64,000 nucleotides of DNA. Origin: Corynebacterium stationis (lineage in GTDB: Bacteria > Actinomycetota > Actinomycetes > Mycobacteriales > Mycobacteriaceae). How positions within the stretch are numbered: position 1 is the stretch's first letter; each line of letters begins with the position of its first letter. The translations under genes and the position numbers were made by a program. This document shows positions 30,995 to 38,849 of the stretch, one piece after another. The notes under the pieces were generated by a model that ran no database searches, was not told the origin of the DNA, and saw only the letters and a list, made by a program, of their open reading frames with translations. The stretch spans positions 868,001 through 932,000 of the forward strand of contig NZ_CP009251.1 of assembly GCF_001941345.1 (NCBI RefSeq), given 5' to 3'.

Positions 30995-31228
30995 ATGCCA
31001 GAAGTAGACACCGTCAAGGCGGAATCTCGAGCTTCAGCGCCTATGGTGGTTAGCGCAATTATTGTGGTGGGGATGTTCCTGTTGCTGCTGCTGTATTTGG
31101 GGCTGAGCCGTTATTACAACGCGCAGGAAGTCGAGTCTCTAGTCGAGGGGGCAAATGCTAATGGCCAGAGCTATTCCGTTGAAATCCATAACGGTCTCAC
31201 AGGCAGCTATTCGTTCAGTTTGAACTAA
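30995..31228 (+). CDS. Small single-pass membrane protein
   Basis: A 77-residue protein with AGGAGG twelve bases before the ATG. A TTG start at 30983 would sit on top of that site. A single strong hydrophobic segment lies at about residues 17-38 (PMVVSAIIVVGMFLLLLLYL), with a short acidic N-terminus and a ~40-residue outer or inner tail. Function unknown. It follows the 40-residue membrane peptide and precedes the remnant region. Confidence 0.5.
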   Translation: MPEVDTVKAESRASAPMVVSAIIVVGMFLLLLLYLGLSRYYNAQEVESLVEGANANGQSYSVEIHNGLTGSYSFSLN

Positions 31229-31322
31229 CCGGCGGTGACATACACAAAGATGATGTGCTCGCAAGGGTGGTCTGACCGGGATCGTCGGTAGGCCACCCAG
31301 GAGAAGGCTATGCGACTACCAT

Positions 31323-31602
31323 CTACTCGGTAGCGAAGGCCCCAGCATCGACCACACCTTGAGGGAGGTCGAGCTCCACTGCCCCGTCTTTGCGGGACTG
31401 GAACGTCGGGTTTTCTTTATCGAATGCCTGGTCAAAGACTCGAGAGCGTTCAAAATGGGGCATCCCGTTTGGTTCGCCGTCTTTGAATCCCTGTTGGTTA
31501 AGTGCGGCGCAGCTCGCGGAAGTGCTCGGGGTCAATGTCGTAGAGGTTCATTTGTCGGCGAGTAGCTCTAAAGCCGTTCTCGGGCGATTCCCGGATCTAA
31601 AA
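31323..31602 (-). pseudogene. Degraded gene of unknown family
   Basis: Two adjacent - strand frames read like one protein: MNLYDIDPEHFRELRR (ending in a stop at about 31499), and after a one-base shift LNQQGFKDGEPNGMPHFERS through to DLPQGVVDAGAFATE and a stop at 31323. Both have protein-like composition but no complete frame or start. Upstream, an in-frame stop at about 31601 cuts it again. Probably a remnant of an accessory gene beside the Panacea remnant. Confidence 0.35.
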
Positions 31603-31626
31603 AAGTCTTTCGCGTGCATCTCTAAC

Positions 31627-32115
31627 CTATTTCGAATTGCGTACTTTTGGTCGAACCGGGACTGAATCGCTTTGGAACTCCTGTAGCGCGTAGAACGCTT
31701 TCGCCGTCGATTGCGACAGTGGATTCCAGCTAGATTCACCAGACGCAACGTCCTTTCGGGCCTCCCTCCATGGTGGTTCAGACTGGGTTAGTTCAATCAG
31801 TTCTTCTTTCGAGAATGTACCGTAGAACTCTAGAACCGAATCGATGATGGCCTTATCGGAATCTGAAATTCTGCCCAAATCCGTAGAGGGGAGAGTTGGA
31901 GGAGATGAATTGGAAATCCTGTCCTTTATCTCAGAATGGAGTTTTGGAACGACGGGTCCATCTGGCCAAACCTGGAACTACTCGGTAATCATAGGTCTCC
32001 CGAACCATCCGAGACTCCATGCTTGAGAGTAATGGGTGAGGTTGGAAAGTTGTCAGGCTTCAATCCCTCCAAGCCTGTTGTAAATGTATTGAGCTACATG
32101 CGTTGCAGTTGCGAT
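31627..32115 (-). pseudogene. Panacea-domain (DUF4065, antitoxin-like) gene, inactivated
   Basis: One continuous 163-codon - strand frame reads as a Panacea domain from end to end: ATATHVAQYIYNRLGG, LTHYSQAWSLGWFGRPM, VWPDGPVVPKLHSEIK, DKAIIDSVLEFYGTFS and ELTQSEPPWREARKD. Panacea proteins are antitoxins that neutralise varied toxins; SocA and GepA belong to the wider DUF4065 group. Three lesions are visible: ATC at 32115 where an ATG is expected, TGA at 32055-32053, and TAG at 31980-31978. Downstream of the second stop 116 codons remain open, so the decay is recent. No intact partner toxin is seen. Confidence 0.8.
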
Positions 32116-32572
32116 TGGTCCTCACTTTGTACTTTCTTGGAGACTGAGTCTAGATGTTTATTCAAAATTTATTGGAATAGGAAGGCCGGAGCCCTCTTCT
32201 GCTTGAACTGTAAATCGAAGAGGGGAGGCTTTTTCGGCTATATACGAACTAGCCGTACGCGGTGAATGGAGGAAAAATTTCATTAAGGGTGGGCTGGATA
32301 GGGAAATGGGGCTTCGCAGTGGAATTTATGGTGGGTATAGAGGTTAGTAGAGTAATTTTCCTTGATATTGCGGGCAGTGGGGAAGCTGTGGACCTATCAG
32401 GTTAAGCGTTGCTCGCAATGAGGCAAGGATGGTTGAGGATTGCAAAGTCTGTCATGCTCTTGCAAGCTTAAGATCTCTCCTTTGGCACTAAAGTTCGAAG
32501 TAGGTCCCTCTGTGTCTTTCTTGGAAGTATTATGAGAGATGTAGTTATAAAACAACACTCAAGAAATGGATC
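32116..32572. other. Intergenic region in accessory pocket
   Basis: About 450 AT-rich bases between the broken Panacea gene and the next + strand gene. I see no gene, no clear hairpin and no direct repeats. It presumably holds the promoter of the 32573 gene. Confidence 0.35.
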
Positions 32573-33130
32573 ATGATGAATCCTGAATTAGTTCGCACCA
32601 TCCACATTATCTCGGACGAAACAATTGAAGCGGGCATTGCCGCAGGAAAATTAATCAGGGAGGGGAGTGTTGTGCGAAACGCAGTGAACGGCCAGGTTTT
32701 TAAAATGCTCCCCGAAGCTGCCACAGCAGTAGTTGGTGAGGCTGCTTCGCATACCCCAGTCATGAGTAAATCTACTTCAGACCTGGTTCGAAGTGTGCCC
32801 GAAGCCGTCAAAAGCAATCCGAAGGGAGCGGTGATCGTAGTTATGGGAATGACTGCCGTCGGAGGAGCAGCTTGGGCTATCGGAGCCATTTCATCTAGGC
32901 GTAAAAAGCACGAGGCGGAAATGCGATACGAGAAGCTCTTAGCACGAGATATGGAGCGCGCTAAGAGGGCTGCTGCCCAAGAGGCAGCAGAAGATATCGA
33001 AATGGATATGAGGATGGAAGCAATGGTGACTCGAGGTAAGGACGAAGTCCCAAGTAACGAAATTGTTGCCCCTGAGGTTATTGGGATTGATGAATTTCGT
33101 AAGGGGGAAGCTGGCGTGCGGGCCGATTGA
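32573..33130 (+). CDS. Unrecognised single-pass membrane protein
   Basis: Protein of 185 residues, unrecognised. Residues 1-75 are mixed, with VVRNAVNGQVFKML and AATAVVGEAASHTP. One hydrophobic helix lies at about 84-106 (KGAVIVVMGMTAVGGAAWAIGA), followed by a basic stop-transfer run (SSRRKKHE) and a charged helical tail rich in Glu, Met and Arg (RYEKLLARDMERAKRAAAQ). The ribosome site is weak. It ends 130 bases before the TIR-like gene on the same strand, so it may be an accessory part of that module, but the gap leaves this open. Confidence 0.6.
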   Translation: MMNPELVRTIHIISDETIEAGIAAGKLIREGSVVRNAVNGQVFKMLPEAATAVVGEAASHTPVMSKSTSDLVRSVPEAVKSNPKGAVIVVMGMTAVGGAAWAIGAISSRRKKHEAEMRYEKLLARDMERAKRAAAQEAAEDIEMDMRMEAMVTRGKDEVPSNEIVAPEVIGIDEFRKGEAGVRAD

Positions 33131-33260
33131 GTTTTCCCTAGGGCCTTCGAAAATGAAATCTCGGGTCCCTCATCGAGACGGATTTTCTTCGTTCTCTACT
33201 CCGCGTCGAGAATGAAGATTGCAGTTTGGTTAGATCTAACTTAGATTTTGAGGAGGGCCC

Positions 33261-33845
33261 ATGGGCCATAAGGTTTACATTTCTTTTAAGACCGAAGACA
33301 TATTGTATAAGGAAACAATCCAATCGTGGGAACATTTGGATTATGTTGACAAGTCGCTTAATGAACCGATTGGTTCTACTGATGATGACTATGTACTTAG
33401 GAAGATTCGCGAAAACTATCTCCACGATTCCACGGTTACAGTTTTTCTTATCGGCAGTTACAGTGCCGAATTTCTCGGAGAGGAAGAGCAAAAGTTTATT
33501 AAAGGTGAGCTCCGAGCTTCGTTGTATAACGGCGTTGGAAATACTAAGAGCGGAATACTGGGAGTTGTTCTCCCGGAAATGATGGATTCAATCTTTAAAG
33601 GATCCTATTCCTGTTCAGCGTGCGGCGGCACACACAATCACGTAGATCTTGGGGAATCAATAGTTATCAATGAATTCAGCTATAACTATTTCATCCCGAA
33701 TTCTGGATGTTCTTGGTCTGACTCAGACCGGTATTGCGTTTTAGTTTCCTGGGAGGAATTCAAGAACGAGCCGAATAAATGGATCGATAAGGCATACGAA
33801 AAGCGTACCGAGCCTATCGCGGATAAGACCAAGGTAAGGCCGTGA
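33261..33845 (+). CDS. ThsB/TIR-like (MTH538-type) domain protein
   Basis: Protein of 194 residues with GAGGAGGG just before the ATG. Residues 1-110 match the TIR-like fold of DUF1863/ThsB proteins: strand KVYISF at 4-9, then YVDKSLNEPIG, a DDYVLRKIRENYLHDSTVTVFLIG stretch with the second core strand, FIKGELRASLYNG helix, and GILGVVLPEMM. The C-terminal part carries CSACGGTHNH, a possible metal-binding cluster, and SWEEFKNEPNKWIDKAYEKR, a helix common in these proteins. ThsB proteins make cyclic ADP-ribose-type signals on phage infection; this activity is expected from the family but not shown. It ends eight bases before the SLATT gene, so the two form one operon. Confidence 0.8.
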   Translation: MGHKVYISFKTEDILYKETIQSWEHLDYVDKSLNEPIGSTDDDYVLRKIRENYLHDSTVTVFLIGSYSAEFLGEEEQKFIKGELRASLYNGVGNTKSGILGVVLPEMMDSIFKGSYSCSACGGTHNHVDLGESIVINEFSYNYFIPNSGCSWSDSDRYCVLVSWEEFKNEPNKWIDKAYEKRTEPIADKTKVRP

Positions 33846-33852
33846 TTTGTCA

Positions 33853-34731
33853 ATGAAATTGGAATTTCCAAGTCTCTTAGAAGCAACTGAAAAGGCATCT
33901 GCGAGTGCTCAAAAATATTTCTTCTGTGCGACGGGAAGTTCTTTCGTGTTGCTTGCGCTTGCTTCGGTGACGGCCTTTATACCTACGTCCGGACCTGGAG
34001 AAAAAGTGGGTGCAATTCTTTGTGTCTTATTTTTCTTAATTGCGATTGTGATCCAAATCAGTAGCACTTTGAGCGGGCAAGAGCAAAAATGGTACCAAGC
34101 GAGAGCAGCCTCGGAGTCGATTAAGACTGCAACTTGGGAATTTTCTGTTGGTGGAGAGTCTTTTAGGATTGACGATGAATCTGCGAATGTGCGATTTCGA
34201 GACACACTCAAGAGAATTCTTTCTGATTTAGAGTCGCTTGACATAGGGCCAGAGGGCCCGAAGCTTTCAGCTATCACTGAATCGATGCGAAACTTAAGGA
34301 AGTCGAATTTAGCTACCCGTGCACAGGCTTATCGTTCAGAAAGGGTGGAGGATCAAATTCAATGGTATTCAAATAAAGCCAAACAAAACAAGCAGCAACA
34401 TTGTCGTTTCATGAAGCTAGTGGTAGGCATTGAAAGCCTTGCAGTAGTTCTTGGTATCCTCCGAATTGCAGGATGGATCGACGTTGATATGCTTTCGCCT
34501 ATTGCGGCGATTGCAGCAGGATTGGCCGGTTGGATGCAAGCCAAGAAATATTCCAATTTAGCAACAGCTTATGCAGTCACCAGCCATGAAGCTTCTCTGG
34601 TGCTTGAGACACTTTCTTTAGATGACGTAGAGTGTACCGAGCCGGAATGGGCGCAGTTGGTGCATGATGCAGAAGCTGCATTTAGTCGAGAACACACGAT
34701 GTGGCTTGCTCGGAGGCAAGGACCAGTTTAG
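33853..34731 (+). CDS. DUF4231/SLATT-family two-TM membrane effector
   Basis: Protein of 292 residues. The ATG at 33853 is used; a TTG two codons earlier (33847) is also possible. It has two pairs of membrane helices: about 21-39 with 50-66 (FVLLALASVTAFI, ILCVLFFLIAIVIQI), and about 195-213 with 217-230 (VVGIESLAVVLGILRIA, LSPIAAIAAGLAGWM). Between them lies the SLATT/DUF4231 signature QEQKWYQARAASESIKTATWEFSVGG (residues 76-101). The second unit (WYSNKAKQNKQQH, YAVTSHEASLV, AFSREHTMWLARR) is the companion SLATT unit. SLATT proteins are predicted pore-forming effectors in nucleotide-signal defence systems. Partner of the adjoining TIR-like gene. Confidence 0.82.
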   Translation: MKLEFPSLLEATEKASASAQKYFFCATGSSFVLLALASVTAFIPTSGPGEKVGAILCVLFFLIAIVIQISSTLSGQEQKWYQARAASESIKTATWEFSVGGESFRIDDESANVRFRDTLKRILSDLESLDIGPEGPKLSAITESMRNLRKSNLATRAQAYRSERVEDQIQWYSNKAKQNKQQHCRFMKLVVGIESLAVVLGILRIAGWIDVDMLSPIAAIAAGLAGWMQAKKYSNLATAYAVTSHEASLVLETLSLDDVECTEPEWAQLVHDAEAAFSREHTMWLARRQGPV

Positions 34732-34808
34732 AAATCAACCCTCCTTAATTCGGGCCAATTGGCTAGTGCGTAGACTCATCAGGAGTTAGGCCAAGGGCTA
34801 TGACATGG

Positions 34809-36251
34809 CTACACGTTGTAGTACAGCTCAAATTCTTTGGGGGAGGGGCCCTGGCGCAGGGGTTGGATTTCGCGGTCGAACTTCAGGCGCGCGTAGGCCT
34901 CGAGGAAGTCTTCGCTCATGACGTTGCCGGCGGTGAGGAAATCGTGGTCATTCTCGAGTGCTTCGAGTGATGCTTCCAGCGAGTGCGGTACGCGCGGGAT
35001 GCCTTTGAGCTCTTCTGGTTCAAGTTCGTAGAGGTCCTTGTCCACTGGCTCGCCGGGCTCGATGCGGTTTAAGATGCCATCGATGCCTGCCATTAGTTGC
35101 GCGGTGAACGCGAGGTACGGGTTGGCGGATGGATCCGGTGCGCGGAATTCAATGCGTTTGGCGGCCGGGTTATCGCCGGTCAGTGGGATGCGGATGGCAG
35201 CCGAGCGGTTGGACTGGGAGTATGCCAGGTTCACTGGGGCCTCGAAACCCGAGTAGAGACGACGGTAGGAATTGACCGTAGGGTTGGTCAAAGCTAGCAC
35301 TGCCGGTGCATGTTTGAGAAGGCCGCCGATGTAGTAGCGGGCGATATCGGAAAGCCCGGCGTAACCGGTCTCGTCATAAAACAGTGGCTTGCCGTCTTTC
35401 CACAGCGATTGATGGGCGTGCATACCGGAGCCGCCATCGCCAGCCAATGGCTTGGGCATAAAGGTTGCGGTCTGCCCGTGAGCCTCAGCGGTGTTGCGAA
35501 CGATGTACTTGAACGCCTGCATATCGTCGCCCGCATGCAGCAGGTCAGAGTACTTGTAATTGACCTCCTGGATACCGCCGGTGGCTACTTCGTGGTGGAA
35601 GCGTTCAATCTCAAAGCCGATTTTCTCCAAGTTGTACACAATGTCATCGCGCACCGGAATGGTCTTGTCATAAGGAGCGACAGGGAAATAACCATCATTA
35701 ATACGAATCTGGTTGCCGCGGTTCGGGCTGCCATCCATCATGGTTTCCTCGCCTGAGCGCCACCATCCCTCATCAGAATCTACGTGGTGGAAAGAATGGT
35801 TGACGCCGGAGGAATAGCGCACCGAATCGAATACATAGAACTCCGCCTCAGCGCCGATGGAACAGGTATCCGCGATGCCGGTTTCTTTCAGATATTCCTC
35901 GGCATTTTGCGCAATGGAGCGCGGGTCGCGGCTGTAAGAGGTTTGGGACAGTGGATCGCGAACAAAGAACTGCATGTTCAAAGTCTTGTGATCACGGAAA
36001 GGATCGACATATGCGGTTTGTGGATCCGGGACCAAAATCATGTCCGACTTATCCACGGTGGCAAAGCCGGGGATAGACGAGCCATCGAAAGCAAAGCCTT
36101 CAACAGCTGTCTCTTCCGTCAGCAGACGGGCAGGCACAGTCAACGCGTGCTCAGCGCCGAAAATATCGCTGAAGCGGATATCTAAGTAACGCACCTCCTC
36201 AGCCTGAATAAAGTCGATTACGTCTTGAACTGAGGAAGCTTTAAAGCTCAC
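34809..36251 (-). CDS. Second type I glutamine synthetase-family protein
   Basis: Protein of 480 residues with GTG start and GAAGGCG upstream. It aligns over its full length with the glnA product: [46 protein letters not shown] and the adenylylation-type DKDLYELEPEE. One active-site difference stands out: the glutamate-binding block reads [18 protein letters not shown], with Gly (GGC codon) where the first copy and classical enzymes have Asn (Asn264 of enteric GS). It may be a glutamine synthetase with altered kinetics or a gamma-glutamyl ligase for another amine. It follows the ornithine-cyclodeaminase-family gene by 58 bases and is probably co-transcribed. Confidence 0.88.
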   Translation of the reverse strand: MSFKASSVQDVIDFIQAEEVRYLDIRFSDIFGAEHALTVPARLLTEETAVEGFAFDGSSIPGFATVDKSDMILVPDPQTAYVDPFRDHKTLNMQFFVRDPLSQTSYSRDPRSIAQNAEEYLKETGIADTCSIGAEAEFYVFDSVRYSSGVNHSFHHVDSDEGWWRSGEETMMDGSPNRGNQIRINDGYFPVAPYDKTIPVRDDIVYNLEKIGFEIERFHHEVATGGIQEVNYKYSDLLHAGDDMQAFKYIVRNTAEAHGQTATFMPKPLAGDGGSGMHAHQSLWKDGKPLFYDETGYAGLSDIARYYIGGLLKHAPAVLALTNPTVNSYRRLYSGFEAPVNLAYSQSNRSAAIRIPLTGDNPAAKRIEFRAPDPSANPYLAFTAQLMAGIDGILNRIEPGEPVDKDLYELEPEELKGIPRVPHSLEASLEALENDHDFLTAGNVMSEDFLEAYARLKFDREIQPLRQGPSPKEFELYYNV

Positions 36252-36309
36252 TGTGAAAACACGCCTTCGTGTATCTGATTGGTTGTTGGTACGGACTAGA
36301 TATGGCTAG

Positions 36310-37467
36310 TTATGACAGAGCTGGGATATCCCACAAGTTCAGGGGAGTGCCCAGCTTCTTTTCCAGTGCCTGGTGGTAGACATCTGTTGCCCATGCTACG
36401 TCTTCTACGGGCATGCCACCGATGGAATAGAAGAAAATTTCTTCATCATTGCTACGGGCAGGGGCATCGCCGTTAGCAATCGCGCCGATATTGGCGATGT
36501 CTGATTCCTTTAAGGTTCCTTCTTGAACCATGTCCCACCAGCGGTTGCCGGGAATACCCAGCAGGCGCTCATAGGTGACATCGGGTCCGTTCTCGTTGAA
36601 CCACTCGGCATAAAGGCCCTTGTAGTCCACAACCAGGCGGGCGCCGCCGGCGGTGATGAAGTCATCATCGAAACGCGCTGCTGCGGGCGCCAAGACTAGC
36701 GCGCCGGGCTTAAGCCATTCCTTCTTGAAGTAAGGGAAACCCTGCGGCCCGTCCGGAGAGGTGGACGTACCGGCGATGAGAATATCGGAATTCTCAATCG
36801 CCTCCTGCTCGGTTTCGACGACGGAGAATTCGATGCCGGGATGCTTCTCGCGCAGGTAGTCCGCAGTGCGGCTTGTCGATGCAGGCGTGCGGCCCTTAAT
36901 CTTCACGCGCTTAATCGATGGACGCTGCGTGATTGACGATGCCAAGATAGTGCGCGACATAACTCCTGGGCCGATGATGCCGACTTCTTCGGCGTTCTCA
37001 ACGGCTAGGTGCTTCACGCCTACGGCAGGTACTGCACCGGTGCGGTAAGCAGAGAGCAAGTTAGCTGACATGATGGCCTTCGGTGCGCCCGTGACCGTGT
37101 CGTTGAGGACGAAGACGTGAATCGAACGAGGCAGATCATTCTTGCGGTTTTCGGCATTCGAGCCGTACCACTTCACGCCTGTGTTGTTAAAGCGCCCGCC
37201 GATATACGCCGGCATCGCCATGAAACGACGGTCTGGGCCATTAGCTGGCATACCCTCGTGCTCCGGCTCATCGGGGAAGTTGATTTGTGCGCCGTGCGAG
37301 TTCGCAGATGCCCCTGCCATCCGGTAGTCACCTTTATCGAGGAGAATGAGCGTTTCTTCCATGGTTTCCACGCACTTGGCGGTATCGGTCACGCCGGCGT
37401 CGATCATGTCCTGCTCGGACAACCAGATTAGATTAATTTGAGTATCAGCGTGCTCACTTGCGGTCAT
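36310..37467 (-). CDS. Ornithine cyclodeaminase/mu-crystallin family protein, tyramine oxidase subunit B-like
   Basis: Protein of 385 residues, starting MTASEHADTQ behind GGAAGTGAG; an earlier in-frame start at 37494 lacks a site. The family fold shows NAD-binding segments EEVGIIGPGVMSRTILAS (Rossmann) and VKIKGRTPASTSRTADYL. Residues in the substrate pocket lie around RFMAMPAYIGGRFNNTGVKWYGS and LLSAYRTGAVPAVG, with the family's Lys and Arg retained. The overall form (FFYSIGGMPVEDVAWATDVYHQAL) is that annotated as tyramine oxidase subunit B. No partner oxidase subunit is in the window. Its place ahead of a divergent glutamine synthetase suggests amine or amino-acid nitrogen metabolism. Confidence 0.75.
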   Translation of the reverse strand: MTASEHADTQINLIWLSEQDMIDAGVTDTAKCVETMEETLILLDKGDYRMAGASANSHGAQINFPDEPEHEGMPANGPDRRFMAMPAYIGGRFNNTGVKWYGSNAENRKNDLPRSIHVFVLNDTVTGAPKAIMSANLLSAYRTGAVPAVGVKHLAVENAEEVGIIGPGVMSRTILASSITQRPSIKRVKIKGRTPASTSRTADYLREKHPGIEFSVVETEQEAIENSDILIAGTSTSPDGPQGFPYFKKEWLKPGALVLAPAAARFDDDFITAGGARLVVDYKGLYAEWFNENGPDVTYERLLGIPGNRWWDMVQEGTLKESDIANIGAIANGDAPARSNDEEIFFYSIGGMPVEDVAWATDVYHQALEKKLGTPLNLWDIPALS

Positions 37468-37924
37468 AGTCTCACTTCCATGCGTCGGGCACATCTGGCG
37501 AGCTAATAGACCTCATGCTCTGCAACTTCTTTTTATAAGGACCCGCCGATGTGCGATTGCGTATCTAAGGCCTACGTAGTGCAGCCTATAGAACAACCGA
37601 TAAGAATGCTTCGAAAGCCCAATAAATCGCGCGCTGCGAATCGCACAGATCCGGTGGATACACTCTGTCTTTGTCAGACCAAGCGGTGAAAATTCTGTGC
37701 GCTGCGGAAATGCCCCTTAACAGGGGTGTTTGAAGGTTGAGTCCTGCGACTGGAGCTGGGGACGTAAACGATGGTGTGCCTTATTTTGTTAAAAGCGGAC
37801 TTTGTCTACGAGAGTGCAAGTTGTGGTCTTGTACGCAATCGAGAAAATTATTAAGACAACCTGTATTAGCTCTGATAATCTACTTAACGTTTAATAGGAG
37901 TCGGTTCAAAACGAACGTTGGCTC
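37468..37924. other. Divergent intergenic region with an AmtR-like site
   Basis: About 450 bases between the divergent ornithine-cyclodeaminase-family and DUF4230-like genes. 37586-37603 reads CTAT-AGAACA-ACCG-ATAA, two mismatches from the AmtR consensus but close to the second box before glnA. It lies about 120 bases from the - strand start. No gene seen. Confidence 0.4.
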
Positions 37925-37945
37925 ATGGCAATGAGGAGCAGAGTT

Positions 37946-38626
37946 TTGAATAAGGTTATCTGGAACATAATCGGTGGGATTGTCGCGCTGGTGGCGGTGG
38001 TGGCGCTCGTTCTTTGGATTTACAAGGAATTTTTCGCACCCGAAGAAGAGGTTGTTGTTTCGGAGCCAAAGCACATCGACTTCACACTGGAGCCGATCGC
38101 AGAACTCGCCCTCGAGGAATATAACTACACAGGCGTAGGGTTCCACTCTGAACAGAGGCAGGTGTTTAACCGCAACGTTCCGTTCACTGGAAACGAGGCT
38201 ATCTACACCTTCGAAGGTAGCGTCAAAGCTGGCGTGAAAGATGCAACCGAGATTAAGGTGACGCGCCAAGACGCTGAAATGAAGTTCGTTGTCACGGCAC
38301 CTGAGGTTGAGATTATCGAGTCTCACATTGATTCGGGTGATATTGAAGTTCTCCGACAAAGCAATAATCCGATCAATCCAGTCGATATCCAGGGCGCTTT
38401 TGGCTCAGTTGCTGCCGAGCAAGACAAGGCTATCGATAAAGCAATTGACGCTGGAATTCTCGAGCGCGCCCAGGAAGAGCTGGAAAAGCACCTCAACGTG
38501 TACGTGAAATCAGTGGTTAATGCCAGTGATTGGGATCAGTATGAGGTTGAGATTCGCACTGCAGGCGACGAGGAAGCTGAAGGATCAGAGGAAGCTGCTG
38601 AACCCTCCAGCAACACGGAGTCCTAA
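37946..38626 (+). CDS. DUF4230-like membrane-anchored protein
   Basis: Protein of about 226 residues. I prefer the TTG at 37946 (MNKVIWNIIGG) because GAGGAG lies eight bases before it. The ATG at 37925 has no such site and would add seven residues. One hydrophobic anchor at about 6-27 (WNIIGGIVALVAVVALVLWIY) is followed by an acidic, mostly beta outer domain. NVPFTGNEAIYTFEGSVKAG resembles the DUF4230 core, and ITIEVTAPEVEII-like strands follow. The C-terminal 20 residues are Glu/Ala/Ser-rich and look disordered. Role unknown; an envelope function is likely. Confidence 0.65.
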   Translation: MNKVIWNIIGGIVALVAVVALVLWIYKEFFAPEEEVVVSEPKHIDFTLEPIAELALEEYNYTGVGFHSEQRQVFNRNVPFTGNEAIYTFEGSVKAGVKDATEIKVTRQDAEMKFVVTAPEVEIIESHIDSGDIEVLRQSNNPINPVDIQGAFGSVAAEQDKAIDKAIDAGILERAQEELEKHLNVYVKSVVNASDWDQYEVEIRTAGDEEAEGSEEAAEPSSNTES

Positions 38627-38636
38627 TCTCCCTCAG

Positions 38637-38687
38637 CAAAGCCGAGCTTCCAGGTAGTTTGTTTTAGCCATGGAGGCTCGGCTTCTT
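38637..38687 (+). terminator. Intrinsic terminator
   Basis: GCCGAGC (38641-38647) pairs with GCTCGGC (38676-38682), extended by nearby AAA/TTT, and is followed by TTCTTT. It sits 15 bases after the DUF4230-like stop. Confidence 0.7.
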
Positions 38688-38849
38688 TGCAGTCGAGAGC
38701 GGAATCAGATGCTCGAAAGGCTTCCTGCCCATGGAGAGGCAGTGGAAATGAAATTTAAATGGTGCTCTATCCGGCAGAATTTGCCATATACTTTGATAGT
38801 CAATCGCGTGATGAAAAACCTGCGGTTATCTGCATGAAAGAAGGCTCAA

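Noticed and set aside
33261..34731. Classical Thoeris system
   Set aside because: A ThsB-like protein is present but there is no ThsA with SIR2 or SLOG domains; the partner is a SLATT protein.
35310..36185. Two + strand frames of 148 and 133 codons
   Set aside because: They mirror the second glutamine synthetase on the opposite strand; no start signals.
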